From: Flavobacteriia bacterium
GTDB lineage: Bacteria; Bacteroidota; Bacteroidia; Flavobacteriales_D; Crocinitomicaceae
DNA: 64,000 nucleotides
Direction of reading: 5' to 3'
Assembly: GCA_947490145.1 (NCBI GenBank)
Contig: CANLGD010000006.1
Coordinates: forward strand, 1 to 64,000
Shown: positions 48,187 to 57,677 of the stretch, piece by piece
Position numbering within the stretch: the stretch's first letter is position 1
How the letters are laid out: every line of letters starts with the position of its first letter
The notes under the pieces: generated by a model
The model's database searches: none
Told to the model about the DNA's origin: nothing
What the model saw: only the letters and a program-made list of their open reading frames with translations
Made by a program: the position numbers and the translations under genes

Positions 48187-49722
48187 TTAATGTTTAAAAT
48201 GTCTAACTCCAGTCATGACCATCGAAAGTTGATTATCATTACAATAGGCAATGGATAAATCATCTTTAATTGATCCCCCCGGTTGAATAACAGCTGAAAT
48301 TCCTGCATTTTTAGCAATTTCCACACAATCTGGAAAAGGAAAAAAAGCATCGGAAGCCATAACTGAACCTTTTAAGTCAAAATTAAACGTATTTGCCTTG
48401 TGGATTGCTTGGTTCAAAGCATCAACTCTTGAAGTTTGACCAGTTCCACTAGCCAATAATTGTTTGTTTTTTGCAAGTATAATTGTATTCGATTTTGTAT
48501 GTTTAACTAATTTATTAGCAAACAATAAATCTTCAATTTCCGATTCTGTAGGAGTAGTTATGGTACTTGTATTTAACTCAGTTTTTGTTTCAGATTTAAA
48601 ATCTCTATCTTGCTCCAAAATTCCATTTAATATTGTGCGAATTTGTTTTTTTGGAAAACTGACTTCCTTTTGTTTTAAAATAATCCGATTTTTCTTTGAC
48701 TGTAAAATTTCCAATGCTCTTGGGTTATAAGCTGGAGCTATGACAACTTCACAAAACAAACTGTTCATTATTTCAGCAGTTTCTTCATCAATTGTTTTAT
48801 TTGAAATCAAAATTCCTCCAAAAGCAGAAACAGGATCCCCAGCTAAAGCTCCTTCGAATGCTTCTTTAATTGTTGGACGAGTTGCAATTCCACACGCATT
48901 GTTGTGCTTTAAAATAGCAAAAGTTGGTTCGTCATTTTTAAATTCTTGCATCAATTGAACTGCTGCATCAACATCTAACAAATTATTATAAGACAATTCT
49001 TTACCGTTTAATTTATCAAAAACGGCATTCAAATCGCCATAAAAAACTCCTTCTTGATGCGGGTTTTCTCCGTAACGTAGTACTTCTCCTTTTTGAAGTG
49101 AAACTTTTAAAGCCAGATCTTTATCTTGAGTTAGAGTAGTAAAATAAGCATGAATTTGAGCATCATAGTGAGAAGAGACGTTAAATGCATCACGAGCAAA
49201 TGACATTCTTTCTTCGTAAGAAGTTGTTCCTAAATCTGTCAGTACATTTAAGAATTTTTCATATTGAACTTGAGAAGGAATAACAACAACATCCTCGTAA
49301 TTTTTTGCCGCGGCGCGAATAAGAGAAATTCCACCAATATCAATTTTTTCAATAATTGTATCTAAATCCGATGTTGCTTTAACTGTTTCTTCAAAAGGAT
49401 ACAAGTCAACAATTACTAAATCCAAAGAAGGGATTTCATATTCAGCAATTTGAGTTTGGTCTTCTTGGATGTTTCTTCTATTTAAAATTCCACCAAAAAC
49501 TTTAGGATGAAGCGTTTTTACTCTACCTCCTAAAATAGAAGGATAAGAAGTCAAATCTTCTACTCTTTTAACCGAAACTCCAAGTTTTTCAATGAATTCT
49601 TGTGTTCCTCCAGTTGAGTAAATTGTAACATTTAATGCATCTAATTTTGCAATAATTGGCTCTAAACCCGTTTTGTTAAATACCGAAATTAATGCACTTT
49701 TGATTTGCTTATTTTTACTCAT
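48187..49722 (-). CDS. purH: Bifunctional AICAR formyltransferase / IMP cyclohydrolase
   Basis: Last two steps of purine synthesis, 511 residues. The IMP cyclohydrolase (MGS-like) domain fills about 1-200 (SVFNKTGLEPI, YSTGGTQEFI, GGRVKTLHPKVFGG). The formyltransferase domain follows, with LRYGENPHQ, KHNNACGIA and ASDAFFPFPD. The C-terminus ends MTGVRHFKH as usual. It has its own strong promoter and may be co-transcribed with mreB. Confidence 0.97.
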   Translation of the reverse strand: MSKNKQIKSALISVFNKTGLEPIIAKLDALNVTIYSTGGTQEFIEKLGVSVKRVEDLTSYPSILGGRVKTLHPKVFGGILNRRNIQEDQTQIAEYEIPSLDLVIVDLYPFEETVKATSDLDTIIEKIDIGGISLIRAAAKNYEDVVVIPSQVQYEKFLNVLTDLGTTSYEERMSFARDAFNVSSHYDAQIHAYFTTLTQDKDLALKVSLQKGEVLRYGENPHQEGVFYGDLNAVFDKLNGKELSYNNLLDVDAAVQLMQEFKNDEPTFAILKHNNACGIATRPTIKEAFEGALAGDPVSAFGGILISNKTIDEETAEIMNSLFCEVVIAPAYNPRALEILQSKKNRIILKQKEVSFPKKQIRTILNGILEQDRDFKSETKTELNTSTITTPTESEIEDLLFANKLVKHTKSNTIILAKNKQLLASGTGQTSRVDALNQAIHKANTFNFDLKGSVMASDAFFPFPDCVEIAKNAGISAVIQPGGSIKDDLSIAYCNDNQLSMVMTGVRHFKH

Positions 49723-50048
49723 TTTTTGAAAATGCTTAAATATGAGTACAAAAGTACTTCAAAAAAATGAATTTATTCAATAAAGACCAAGTTTTTTTGA
49801 TTAGTTTTTTCATTTTTTTAAATTAAAAAGATATATAATCACGTAGTTTAAACACTTTGATTATTTTTGTGAAAAATATTGTTAGGCTATTTAATAGGAA
49901 CTTGTCAATCTAGTTTTCTTATTAGTCATGTTCAAAACTCAATTGTTTGGAATTTACATTTGTTAGGGAGGAATATTTAACTAAAAATAACAACATTTCC
50001 GAAGGAAGCACCGAAGGTAGCGGCGGACGATATAACAAGTTCTAAATT
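49723..50048. other. Intergenic region between purH and tatC
   Basis: 326 bases between divergent genes. It contains the purH promoter at the left and, at 49999-50030, a patch clearly richer in G and C than its surroundings with a near-direct repeat (ccgaaggaag, ccgaaggtag). The patch ends about 18 bases before the tatC ATG. No gene is supported. Confidence 0.5.
49749..49780 (-). promoter_or_regulatory. purH promoter, -33 and -7 elements
   Basis: On the minus strand: TTG (49780-49778), 21 bases, then TACTTTTG (49756-49749). Both boxes and the spacing fit the Bacteroidota sigma-ABfr consensus. The leader to ATG 49722 would be about 23 bases. Confidence 0.55.
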
Positions 50049-50846
50049 ATGGAAGATAGAAAAGAAATGTCATTTTTAGACCACCTGGAAGAACTTAGGT
50101 GGAGATTGGTGCGCATTGCTATTGCTATTGTCACAATTTCAGTTGTTTTATGGTGGTTTCAAGAATGGATTATGGATAACCTTTTTCTTTCTATGTCAAA
50201 ACCAGACTTCATTACTTTTCGTCTTATGTGTGACATGTTTGGAATTTGTATTGATGAAATTCCTGTAAAAATGCAAAGTACAACCATGGCCGGACAATTT
50301 TCTTACGCCATGATGACAAGTATAATTGGAGGAGTTGTTTTAGCTTTTCCGTACATTTTTTATCAAATTTGGAGTTTTGTAAAACCTGGACTTAAACAAA
50401 AAGAAAAATCAGTTGTAAAAGGAATCGTTTTTTATGTAAGTATTTTGTTTTTTACAGGAATCTTATTCGGTTACTTTGTTGTTGCTCCGCTTTGTGTTCA
50501 GTTTTTTGGAACTTATCAAATTTCAAAAGACGTTGAAAATATTTTTACAATTAGTTCTTACATGAGTACAATTATTTCAACTGTTTTTTATTCAGGACTA
50601 CTTTTTCTTTTGCCTGTTGTTATGTATTTATTTGCTAAATTGGGAATAATTACCCCTATTTTTTTAAGAAAATATCGAAAACACGCAATTGTTGGAGTTT
50701 TAATTCTTTCAGCAGTTATTACGCCACCAGATCTAATCAGTCAAATAATTGTTGCAATTCCAATTGTAATGTTGTATGAATTAAGTATATTTGTAGTTGT
50801 TGCAGTTGAAAAAAACCGAAACAAAACAAATATGGCTAATCCATGA
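50049..50846 (+). CDS. tatC: Twin-arginine translocase subunit TatC
   Basis: 265 residues, six membrane segments, inner membrane; the receptor subunit of Tat export. The N-terminus MSFLDHLEELRWRLVRI carries the conserved FLDHLEELRxRL signature, and the later VKPGLKQKEK and ADVITPPD-like (SAVITPPDLISQ) segments are typical. tatA/B are not adjacent. It overlaps the next gene by four bases (ATGA). Confidence 0.95.
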   Translation: MEDRKEMSFLDHLEELRWRLVRIAIAIVTISVVLWWFQEWIMDNLFLSMSKPDFITFRLMCDMFGICIDEIPVKMQSTTMAGQFSYAMMTSIIGGVVLAFPYIFYQIWSFVKPGLKQKEKSVVKGIVFYVSILFFTGILFGYFVVAPLCVQFFGTYQISKDVENIFTISSYMSTIISTVFYSGLLFLLPVVMYLFAKLGIITPIFLRKYRKHAIVGVLILSAVITPPDLISQIIVAIPIVMLYELSIFVVVAVEKNRNKTNMANP

Positions 50847-53320
50847 TTCGTAGTTTTTTATTTTTACTTCTAGTTTTTAATTCCTCCATAAATTTCGCGC
50901 AGCAAACAAAAGTTTATGGAAAAATTACAGATGTATCAACAGGCGAAACCTTGCCTTTTGTTAGAATTAAATTCTTCGATTCCAAAATTGGAACATTATC
51001 AGATTCTGTTGGAAATTTTGTCTTAGAATCTTATTACGGTGCGGATAGCATTCAAGTCTTTTTTGCTGGGTATATTACAAAAACAATTAAAATCAAAAAA
51101 GACATCTCACAGGAAATAAACATCAAATTAGAAATAAAAGTTTCGGAAGTAAATGAAGTTGTTATAAAAGCCCCCGAAGAACTTCCATCCACAAGATTAC
51201 ATAAATATGTGATTAAAAACAAAGACATAAATAACAAAGTAAAACTGAATTCTTATGAATATGAATTGTATAACAAAGTACAATTAGATATAAATAATAT
51301 TGGTGACAAATTTTCAAAAAATCCAATAGTCAAACGCTTAGATTTAGTTATGGATTATTTGGATTCAGCAGACAATGGAAAAAATTTCCTTCCTGTGCTG
51401 CTGAGTGAATCCCTCTCAGATTTCTATTTTAGAAATGATCCAAGAAAAAAAAGAGAAATAATTGCAGCTTCAAAAATCAGTGGGATAGATAATTTTCAAA
51501 TCAATCAGTTGATTGGTGACATGTATTTAGACATGAATATTTACGATAATAACATCAATCTTTTTCAACGAAATTTTGTTAGTCCTGTTTCAATTATTGC
51601 CCGAAATTTTTACCGTTTCTACCTAGAAGATTCAACTTTCATCGGAAAACAATGGTGTTACAAATTACGATTTACACCTAAGAGAACTGGTGATATGACA
51701 TTTGAAGGTGAAATGTGGATTCACGACACAACTTACGCTGTAAAAAGTATCAAAGCATCCATCTCTCCATGGGCAAATATTAATTATGTGCAAGATCTAT
51801 ACTTCGAACAAGAATTTGATCAAGTAGAAAAAGAAGTTTGGATGATGACCAGAGAAAGCATGATTGTGGATTTAAAAATCACAAAAAAATCTGCTGTTTA
51901 TGGTTTTTTTGCTAGAAAAGTATCTTCTCGAAAAGATTTTATTATCAATAAAGAAAAAGATTTTGAATTTTACAACGCCGATAATGCTGTTGAATATACT
52001 GATAGTGCACAAATTCGAGATGAAAAATATTGGCTCATTCACAGACATGAACCGTTATCTGTTCAAGAAGTTGGAATTCAAAACATGATTGATTCTCTTG
52101 AAAACACAAGTATGTTTCGATCCTTAAAGACTCTTGCATATTTAGGTGCAACAGGTTTTTATGGTTTGGGGAAATTTGAAATCGGTAGTGCGTTTAGCCT
52201 TTTATCAATAAATTTTGTTGAAGGAGTTAGAACGGGACTGGCTTTAAGAACTTCTAATAAGTTTTCTAGAAAAGTGGAACTTGGGGGAAAAATGGCTTTT
52301 GGCTTTGAAGATCTACGATTTAAATATGGAGCTTCTATTAGAATTAATACTTCCAAGAAAAAAAGAGGACTTTTAACAGCATTTTACAATCACGATATTG
52401 AACAATTTGGAATGTCTTCAACTGCAGCCTCAGCTGGTTCAACTTTCAATTCTATTTTTAGAACTGCACCTATGGATAAATTAACTTTTGTTGAAAAAGT
52501 TGGAATTAATTTTGAAAAAGATGTCAAAAAAGACCTCGTTTTGTATGGTGCTATTGAATGGAAGGAATTTTTACCTATCGGATTAACAGTATATGAAAAA
52601 TATGATGCTGAAAATATTTTGCAACGATTAACAAAAATTCAAACAACTGAATTTACTGCTAGAATTCGCTGGACAAAAGACGAAGAATTTGTTTCAGGAG
52701 CCTTTGACAGAAGTACCTTACGGTCCAAATATCCTATTTTTATTTTACAAGGTGTTTTTGGTGTTAAAGGAGTTTTCGGGAGTGAATATTCCTATCAAAA
52801 GATTGAATTTAGGATGAATCACAATACTTCTGTAGGAGTTTTTGGCTACTTAAAATACGGAATAGAAGCTGGTTATGTTTTTGGAACGGCTGCATATCCT
52901 TTTTTAAAAATTCACGAAGGAAGTCAATCATACTGGTTGATGACAAATGCATTTAACAAATTAAATTTCTTCGAATTTATTTCTGATAGCTATATTGGAG
53001 GAAACGTGGAACAACATTGGGAAGGTTTATTTTTTGATCGAATTCCTTTAATTAAGAAGCTAAAATGGAGATTGGTAACAATTGGAAGAATTACTTATGG
53101 ATCAATAAGTGAGCGGCATTTAAAAGAAATGTTATTACCAGATTTTACTCGAAAATTTGGAAAAACCCCCTATGCAGAAGCAGCTCTAGGAATTGAAAAT
53201 ATCTTTAAAGTTGGCAGAGTAGATTTAGTTTGGAGATTGACGCATTTAGATCCAATATTACCAACTGACAAAAAAATCAATCCCCTAGGAATCAGATTTA
53301 GATGGGCATTTATCTTTTAA
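50843..53320 (+). CDS. DUF5686 outer-membrane protein with carboxypeptidase-like domain
   Basis: 825 residues with a signal peptide ending NFAQ (about 20). Residues about 23-110 form a carboxypeptidase-regulatory-like plug domain (VYGKITDVSTGETLPFVRIKF). The remainder matches the DUF5686 family: long beta strands ending in aromatic residues, finishing GIRFRWAFIF, consistent with an outer-membrane barrel. The function is unknown. Translational coupling to tatC is likely from the ATGA overlap; a functional link with Tat is unproven. Confidence 0.82.
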   Translation: MIRSFLFLLLVFNSSINFAQQTKVYGKITDVSTGETLPFVRIKFFDSKIGTLSDSVGNFVLESYYGADSIQVFFAGYITKTIKIKKDISQEINIKLEIKVSEVNEVVIKAPEELPSTRLHKYVIKNKDINNKVKLNSYEYELYNKVQLDINNIGDKFSKNPIVKRLDLVMDYLDSADNGKNFLPVLLSESLSDFYFRNDPRKKREIIAASKISGIDNFQINQLIGDMYLDMNIYDNNINLFQRNFVSPVSIIARNFYRFYLEDSTFIGKQWCYKLRFTPKRTGDMTFEGEMWIHDTTYAVKSIKASISPWANINYVQDLYFEQEFDQVEKEVWMMTRESMIVDLKITKKSAVYGFFARKVSSRKDFIINKEKDFEFYNADNAVEYTDSAQIRDEKYWLIHRHEPLSVQEVGIQNMIDSLENTSMFRSLKTLAYLGATGFYGLGKFEIGSAFSLLSINFVEGVRTGLALRTSNKFSRKVELGGKMAFGFEDLRFKYGASIRINTSKKKRGLLTAFYNHDIEQFGMSSTAASAGSTFNSIFRTAPMDKLTFVEKVGINFEKDVKKDLVLYGAIEWKEFLPIGLTVYEKYDAENILQRLTKIQTTEFTARIRWTKDEEFVSGAFDRSTLRSKYPIFILQGVFGVKGVFGSEYSYQKIEFRMNHNTSVGVFGYLKYGIEAGYVFGTAAYPFLKIHEGSQSYWLMTNAFNKLNFFEFISDSYIGGNVEQHWEGLFFDRIPLIKKLKWRLVTIGRITYGSISERHLKEMLLPDFTRKFGKTPYAEAALGIENIFKVGRVDLVWRLTHLDPILPTDKKINPLGIRFRWAFIF

Positions 53321-53419
53321 AGCTTGATGATTATGAAAAAAACAGCCTATAGTGGCTTAGAAAGTTTAGAACTCATATTTTCAGAGCTTCTAAGGGGTAA
53401 AAAGAAAATATAATTCTTT

Positions 53420-53451
53420 TTGCATGCTTTTACCAATAAAAACTATATTTG
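53420..53451 (+). promoter_or_regulatory. lptB promoter, nearly leaderless
   Basis: TTG at 53420-53422 (within TTTTTG), a 21-base spacer, then TATATTTG at 53444-53451; both elements and the spacing fit the Bacteroidota consensus. The predicted +1 is about 53454-53455 and the ATG is at 53456, so the mRNA would have essentially no leader. Confidence 0.55.
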
Positions 53452-53455
53452 TAAA

Positions 53456-54187
53456 ATGAAACTTCACACCAACAATATAAAAAAATCTTACAAAGGAAGA
53501 CCTGTTGTGAAAGGAGTTTCTGTAGAAGTTAGCCAAGGAGAAATTATTGGACTTTTGGGGCCGAATGGAGCTGGAAAAACGACTTCTTTTTACATGATGG
53601 TTGGCTTGGTAAAACCAGACGAAGGCTCTGTTTTTTTAGATGATTTGGACATCACAAGTTTGCCAATGTATAAAAGAGCACAACTTGGTTTGGGTTATTT
53701 ACCGCAGGAAGTTTCGGTTTTTAGAAAATTAAGCGTAGAAGATAACATTTTGTCCATTTTAGAAATGACTGATTTAACAAAAGTTCACCGCAAAGAACGC
53801 ATGGAACAATTGTTGGAAGAATTTAGTTTAACACACGTTAGAAAAAATCTTGGAAACAGACTTTCTGGAGGAGAAAAACGCAGAACAGAGATTGCTAGGG
53901 CTTTAGCTACTGAACCAAAATTTGTTTTACTTGATGAACCTTTTGCAGGAGTAGATCCAATTGCTGTGGAAGATATTCAAAGTATTGTTTCAGATTTAAG
54001 AAAGAAAAACATTGGAATTCTTATCACAGATCACAATGTTCAAGAAACACTTTCCATTACAGATAGAGCTTATTTATTATTTGAAGGAAGTATTTTAAAA
54101 TCTGGAACCGCTGAAGAATTAGCTGCAGATGAGCAAGTGAGAAAGGTTTATTTAGGTCAAAATTTTGAATTGAGAAAAAAAGTTTGA
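53456..54187 (+). CDS. lptB: Lipopolysaccharide export ABC transporter ATPase LptB
   Basis: 243 residues; cytoplasmic ATPase that powers LptFG extraction of LPS. Walker A is GPNGAGKTT, the Q-loop is YLPQEVSVF, the signature is [15 protein letters not shown], Walker B is [13 protein letters not shown], and the switch is ITDHNVQ; the RRTEIARAL and DHNVQETL wording is specific to LptB. A frame open from TTG 53420 would add 12 residues, but that TTG is the -33 element of the promoter, so ATG 53456 is chosen. Confidence 0.95.
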   Translation: MKLHTNNIKKSYKGRPVVKGVSVEVSQGEIIGLLGPNGAGKTTSFYMMVGLVKPDEGSVFLDDLDITSLPMYKRAQLGLGYLPQEVSVFRKLSVEDNILSILEMTDLTKVHRKERMEQLLEEFSLTHVRKNLGNRLSGGEKRRTEIARALATEPKFVLLDEPFAGVDPIAVEDIQSIVSDLRKKNIGILITDHNVQETLSITDRAYLLFEGSILKSGTAEELAADEQVRKVYLGQNFELRKKV

Positions 54188-54241
54188 TTTTCTAAAACTA
54201 TTTTGGCTTTTAGTTCGTTAATTGTGTAAAAAACAATACCT

Positions 54242-54733
54242 GTGAAAAATAAAATATTCCATTTTCTAGTGTTTACTTCACTTTTTGTAAGCAGTTGTAA
54301 ATCACAAATTGATACAAATCAAACAAATAAAGCAATGAATATAAAATACAATACTTTAACCGATCAAGAAAAAAATGTAATTATAAACAAGGCAACTGAC
54401 CGACCATTTACAGGAGAATATTATTTGAAAAATGACGAAGGAATCTATTTATGCCGTCAATGTAATAATGTACTATACACTTCTGAAGATAAATTTGAAG
54501 CTCATTGTGGATGGCCAAGTTTTGATAAAGCCATTGATGGGGCAGTAAAACAAGTTCCAGATGCTGATGGATCGCGTGTTGAAATAATTTGCAATAATTG
54601 TCAAGGTCATTTGGGACATGTTTTTGTTGGAGAAGGTTATACTGATAAAAATACGCGATTTTGCGTAAACACAAGTTCACTGATGTTTTTCCCAGCCTCC
54701 AAAAAGAAAAATTTACCAAAAGTGATAAAATAA
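54242..54733 (+). CDS. msrB: Lipoprotein methionine-R-sulfoxide reductase MsrB
   Basis: 163 residues from a GTG start. The lipobox VSSC puts the lipidated cysteine at 19, so the enzyme works outside the cytoplasm. The MsrB domain (about 35-155) has zinc ligands CRQC (71, 74) and CNNC (117, 120), the catalytic Cys141 in RFCVNTSS, and Cys89 in HCGWPSF. It reduces methionine-R-sulfoxide in envelope proteins. A strong hairpin terminator follows immediately. Confidence 0.92.
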   Translation: MKNKIFHFLVFTSLFVSSCKSQIDTNQTNKAMNIKYNTLTDQEKNVIINKATDRPFTGEYYLKNDEGIYLCRQCNNVLYTSEDKFEAHCGWPSFDKAIDGAVKQVPDADGSRVEIICNNCQGHLGHVFVGEGYTDKNTRFCVNTSSLMFFPASKKKNLPKVIK

Positions 54734-54764
54734 AAAAAGGTTCTCATTTCGAGAACCTTTTTTT
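54732..54764. terminator. Bidirectional hairpin terminator between msrB and the 119-residue gene
   Basis: A perfect 14-base stem (AAAAAAAGGTTCTC at 54732-54745, GAGAACCTTTTTTT at 54751-54764) with a five-base loop. T-runs form on either strand, so it can end both convergent genes. Confidence 0.88.
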
Positions 54765-54783
54765 ATTTATTTAGAAGTGTGTA

Positions 54784-55143
54784 TTAATATAATTCTTCTT
54801 TTAAAGCAGTACGATAATCTTTGATTTCCTCTCGGTTAATTTTGTGATCTGCATTTTTTAGCAAGTTCAACAAATACAATAAATTTTCTTTGTCTTCAAT
54901 TTCCAAAGGAAATTCGTTTCCTTCTTCGTCTTCTTCATATTGAGCTTGAACATCAAAAGCTTCTTTTTCGATAAGGTATTCGTATGTTAAACGCAAAACT
55001 TTTGTCAACAAAGGATCTTGCTCTTTCAAAGCAAATTCTCTCAATTCTTTCAATTGTTCTGATAAGCCTTTTGCTTCAATTCCTTTTTTCTCTACCAATT
55101 CAATGATTGAATCAAGTTTAATGTTTGCTGCTAATATTTTCAT
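54784..55143 (-). CDS. Conserved hypothetical acidic cytosolic protein
   Basis: 119 residues, no signal peptide or membrane segment. It is mostly predicted helix with many Glu and Lys, with an acidic stretch EEDEEGNEFPLEIED at about 86-100. I do not recognise a functional family, but codon use, length and its own terminator make it a likely real gene. It is convergent with msrB. Confidence 0.65.
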   Translation of the reverse strand: MKILAANIKLDSIIELVEKKGIEAKGLSEQLKELREFALKEQDPLLTKVLRLTYEYLIEKEAFDVQAQYEEDEEGNEFPLEIEDKENLLYLLNLLKNADHKINREEIKDYRTALKEELY

Positions 55144-55542
55144 TTTATTGTTGAAATTTTATTTTTTAGATCATTTTTCCACATCCAAAAAGAGTAGAAA
55201 TTTTTATCCGTTACAAAAATAAGGTTTTTTTTGAAATTGTAGAACTATTATATAAAAAGAATCACTATTGGCCAAAAAAATTTATCTTTATATACTAATC
55301 TTCACTTTTATTTTGCGGAAAAAGAAGAGAAAGTGCTGCTTTCGATTATCAAATAAAAGAAAACTCCCAACTTCTTGTCAGTAAATGCTCGTCACTAGAC
55401 TTTGAGAACGTTTGTTGATTACATCAAGGCTGAGTTACTGGCCGGTTCCCAGAATAATATTCACTTTGTTTTTCACTAAAAATTAGGTGCCAAAATTAAA
55501 TATAATACTAAAATTCTTGCTTTCGTTACAATTATTTCTGAT
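55144..55542. other. Intergenic region, slightly more GC-rich than neighbours
   Basis: 399 bases without a supported gene. A short open stretch at 55399-55479 reads like coding sequence (FVDYIKAELLAGSQ) but has no start and is bounded by stops; it may be a relic of a decayed gene. I checked the stretch around 55380-55460 for a tRNA cloverleaf and saw none. Confidence 0.4.
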
Positions 55543-56124
55543 TTAATTTTTTTGCTTTTCCAATTCTAAATCAATCGTTTCCATTTCTTGGTAAAAATCT
55601 TCTCCGAAAGCCCGTATTATTGGTTCTTTCAGAAATTTAAAAACCTTAACATCTAATTTTGAACCACAAGCACAAGCTGGTTCACAAATTTTCCATTCGC
55701 TGTAGTTTAAAGCTTCAAAATCATTGAATTTTTGAACACGAATTGGATATAAATGACAGGAAATTGGTTTTTTAAAGCTCGTTTTCCCTTCTTTATGCGC
55801 TTGTTCAATAGCACATTTTGCAATGTTGTTCTTATCAAAATTCACGAAGGCACATTCTTTGCCATTTACCAAAGTTGTAACCGCTTCGTTGTCCCAATCC
55901 ATGTAAAAAACACCCGATTTATCAACAGTATCAATTCCTTCTTGACGCATATATGGCTTTATTTTTTCCAAATCGTCTTCTAAAATAGTAATTTCTTCCT
56001 CTGTAATTGGCGCTCCGGAATCACCTTCTATGCAACAAGCGCCCTTGCAAGCATTTAAGTCACACACAAATTTATTTTCAAACAAGGAAAGTGATGCAAC
56101 TTTGTCTTTAATTTCGATTAACAT
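55543..56124 (-). CDS. DUF3109 cysteine-cluster protein
   Basis: 193 residues, cytosolic. Cysteines are arranged as CDLNACKGACC near 21-31, then a single Cys in KECAF, KCAIEQ, ISCHLYPIR and CEPACACG, the pattern of the YkgJ/DUF3109 family thought to bind metal, probably zinc or an Fe-S cluster. The biochemical role is not established. It is upstream of the HAD phosphatase on the same strand. Confidence 0.88.
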   Translation of the reverse strand: MLIEIKDKVASLSLFENKFVCDLNACKGACCIEGDSGAPITEEEITILEDDLEKIKPYMRQEGIDTVDKSGVFYMDWDNEAVTTLVNGKECAFVNFDKNNIAKCAIEQAHKEGKTSFKKPISCHLYPIRVQKFNDFEALNYSEWKICEPACACGSKLDVKVFKFLKEPIIRAFGEDFYQEMETIDLELEKQKN

Positions 56125-56162
56125 GGTGTGAAATTAGCGATTTTTGCGGGATTTTAAAGGTA

Positions 56163-56828
56163 TCATTTCATTTTCTCCAACATTTCTCCCAAATTTTCAA
56201 AAATTTCATCTGCTATGATTAATTTTTTGTTGAGTTCATGGGTTTTTTCTGGCACACAAATAACGTGCATTTTTGCCGCTTTTCCCGCAATTACCCCATT
56301 GATACTATCTTCAATTACAATACAATCGATTGGCTCAACTTTTAACATTTTGGCGGTATTGATATAAACCTCTGGATGTGGTTTTCCATAATTTTCGTGT
56401 TCAGCTGAATGGGTGACATCGAAAAAATGAGCAATGTTTAATGTTTCTAAAACGGTATCAATCAAAATTTCATAGGAAGAAGTTGCCAAACCAATTTTAA
56501 AACCAGTTGATTTGAAAAAAGTCAAACTCTCAAGAACACCCGGTAGAGGTTTTCCAGTTGCTTTGATTAAAATAACCATTTCAGCAATGATTTTTTGTAA
56601 AACTTCTTCAGGTCCAAAATTTTTCCAAGGTGAATGTTTGTACCAAAAATTAATCACCTCATCTAAACGTAAACCCACTGTTTTTTCAAAATCTTTGCGC
56701 GTTAAATTGCAGCCAACTTCATTAAAAACTTTTTCCATGGCAATTTTCCATAAAGGTTCAGAATCGATTAAAACTCCATCCATGTCAAAAATAATTGCCT
56801 TGAATTTTTTTAAGTTTTTGTTATTCAT
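56163..56828 (-). CDS. HAD phosphatase, beta-phosphoglucomutase/HxpB-like
   Basis: 221 residues. The nucleophile motif is IIFDMDGVLIDS (Asp and the second Asp two residues on), motif II is GLATSSYEI, the lysine region is GKPHPEVY, and the acidic motif is VIEDSINGV, all diagnostic of the subfamily IA HAD fold with a helical cap. Candidates are a sugar-phosphate phosphatase (hexitol type) or phosphoglucomutase; the initial DMDGVLIDSEPLW resembles HxpB. Its ATG immediately follows the stop of the upstream secreted propeller-like gene. Confidence 0.87.
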   Translation of the reverse strand: MNNKNLKKFKAIIFDMDGVLIDSEPLWKIAMEKVFNEVGCNLTRKDFEKTVGLRLDEVINFWYKHSPWKNFGPEEVLQKIIAEMVILIKATGKPLPGVLESLTFFKSTGFKIGLATSSYEILIDTVLETLNIAHFFDVTHSAEHENYGKPHPEVYINTAKMLKVEPIDCIVIEDSINGVIAGKAAKMHVICVPEKTHELNKKLIIADEIFENLGEMLEKMK

Positions 56829-57677
56829 TTACTTGATTTTTAGTTTGTAAAATTTGTTTTTTAAAGCCGAACTGTAATATTCATCAGCAATATATAAATG
56901 TTTTCCTTTTCTGCAAAGCGCTTCTTTCTGGCTAATAAGTTCGAGTTTAATTCTTTTTATTTTTTCAAATTTTTCGTTGGTGCAGGAAAAAATTTCTATA
57001 GATGAGTAGGTTAATAAATAACAAATGCCATTTTCAATTTCAGCAGCTGTTACTCCGTCTAATTTCATTTTTCGATCTTTCAATTGAATTGATTGAAGGA
57101 ATTTCGCTTTTCTTTGCCCCTTCTTACAGGATAATTTATAAGCATTGCAAATTCCAGAATATGGCTCCGTTCTGCATTTTGTGAAAAGATATAATTCATC
57201 TTCAAAATATGCAATCGCTTCACAATCAAATAAAAAACAATCTTTATTTGGTGGAAAATCTTTCTGATCTTCGTAAGAGAATTCAATAATTTCCGCTTTT
57301 ACTTCTTTTTTGAAAAGTAAAGAATCAATTGTAATTATATAAATACATAAATCTTTTCTGGAGTTTGAATTATTTCCTACATCAGCAATGTAAATGTTTT
57401 TTTCATCACGAGTAAGATCTTCCCAATCAACATTTTTAGCATTTGTCACCACAACCTCATGAATGATGTCTCCGTTTTTATTTAAAACAAATAGTTTGGG
57501 ATCATTTCCTCCATCATTGTGAGCTAAAAAACAAGAATCATTTAAAACTTCCAATCCAGAAATTTCATTCAGTTTTTTATTTAGATTGGAAATTTTATCT
57601 AAGGATTGTGAGAAAAAGAAATTCGCAGTGACGAAGGAAAAAAGAATCAGTAAAATAAATCTAATCTGCATATTCAT
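56829..57677 (-). CDS. Secreted beta-propeller-like hypothetical protein
   Basis: 282 residues with a signal peptide ending FFFSQ (about 24). Repeating strands such as ISGLEVLNDSCFLAHNDGG, DWEDLTRDEKNIYIADVGNN and CEAIAYFEDELYLFTK look like blades of a propeller of the SdiA-regulated/esterase-like type. It overlaps the cyclase gene by 17 bases, so the pair is co-translated; it may act with the periplasmic sensor part of that protein, which is inference. ATG 57671 is an alternative start. Confidence 0.7.
   Translation of the reverse strand: MNMQIRFILLILFSFVTANFFFSQSLDKISNLNKKLNEISGLEVLNDSCFLAHNDGGNDPKLFVLNKNGDIIHEVVVTNAKNVDWEDLTRDEKNIYIADVGNNSNSRKDLCIYIITIDSLLFKKEVKAEIIEFSYEDQKDFPPNKDCFLFDCEAIAYFEDELYLFTKCRTEPYSGICNAYKLSCKKGQRKAKFLQSIQLKDRKMKLDGVTAAEIENGICYLLTYSSIEIFSCTNEKFEKIKRIKLELISQKEALCRKGKHLYIADEYYSSALKNKFYKLKIK

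Noticed and set aside
54408-54719. 103-codon frame antisense to msrB
   Set aside because: A shadow of the MsrB catalytic domain, whose cysteine motifs are unambiguous.
55399-55479. Short coding-like stretch (FVDYIKAELLAGSQ)
   Set aside because: No start codon, stops on both sides and too short; at most a gene relic.
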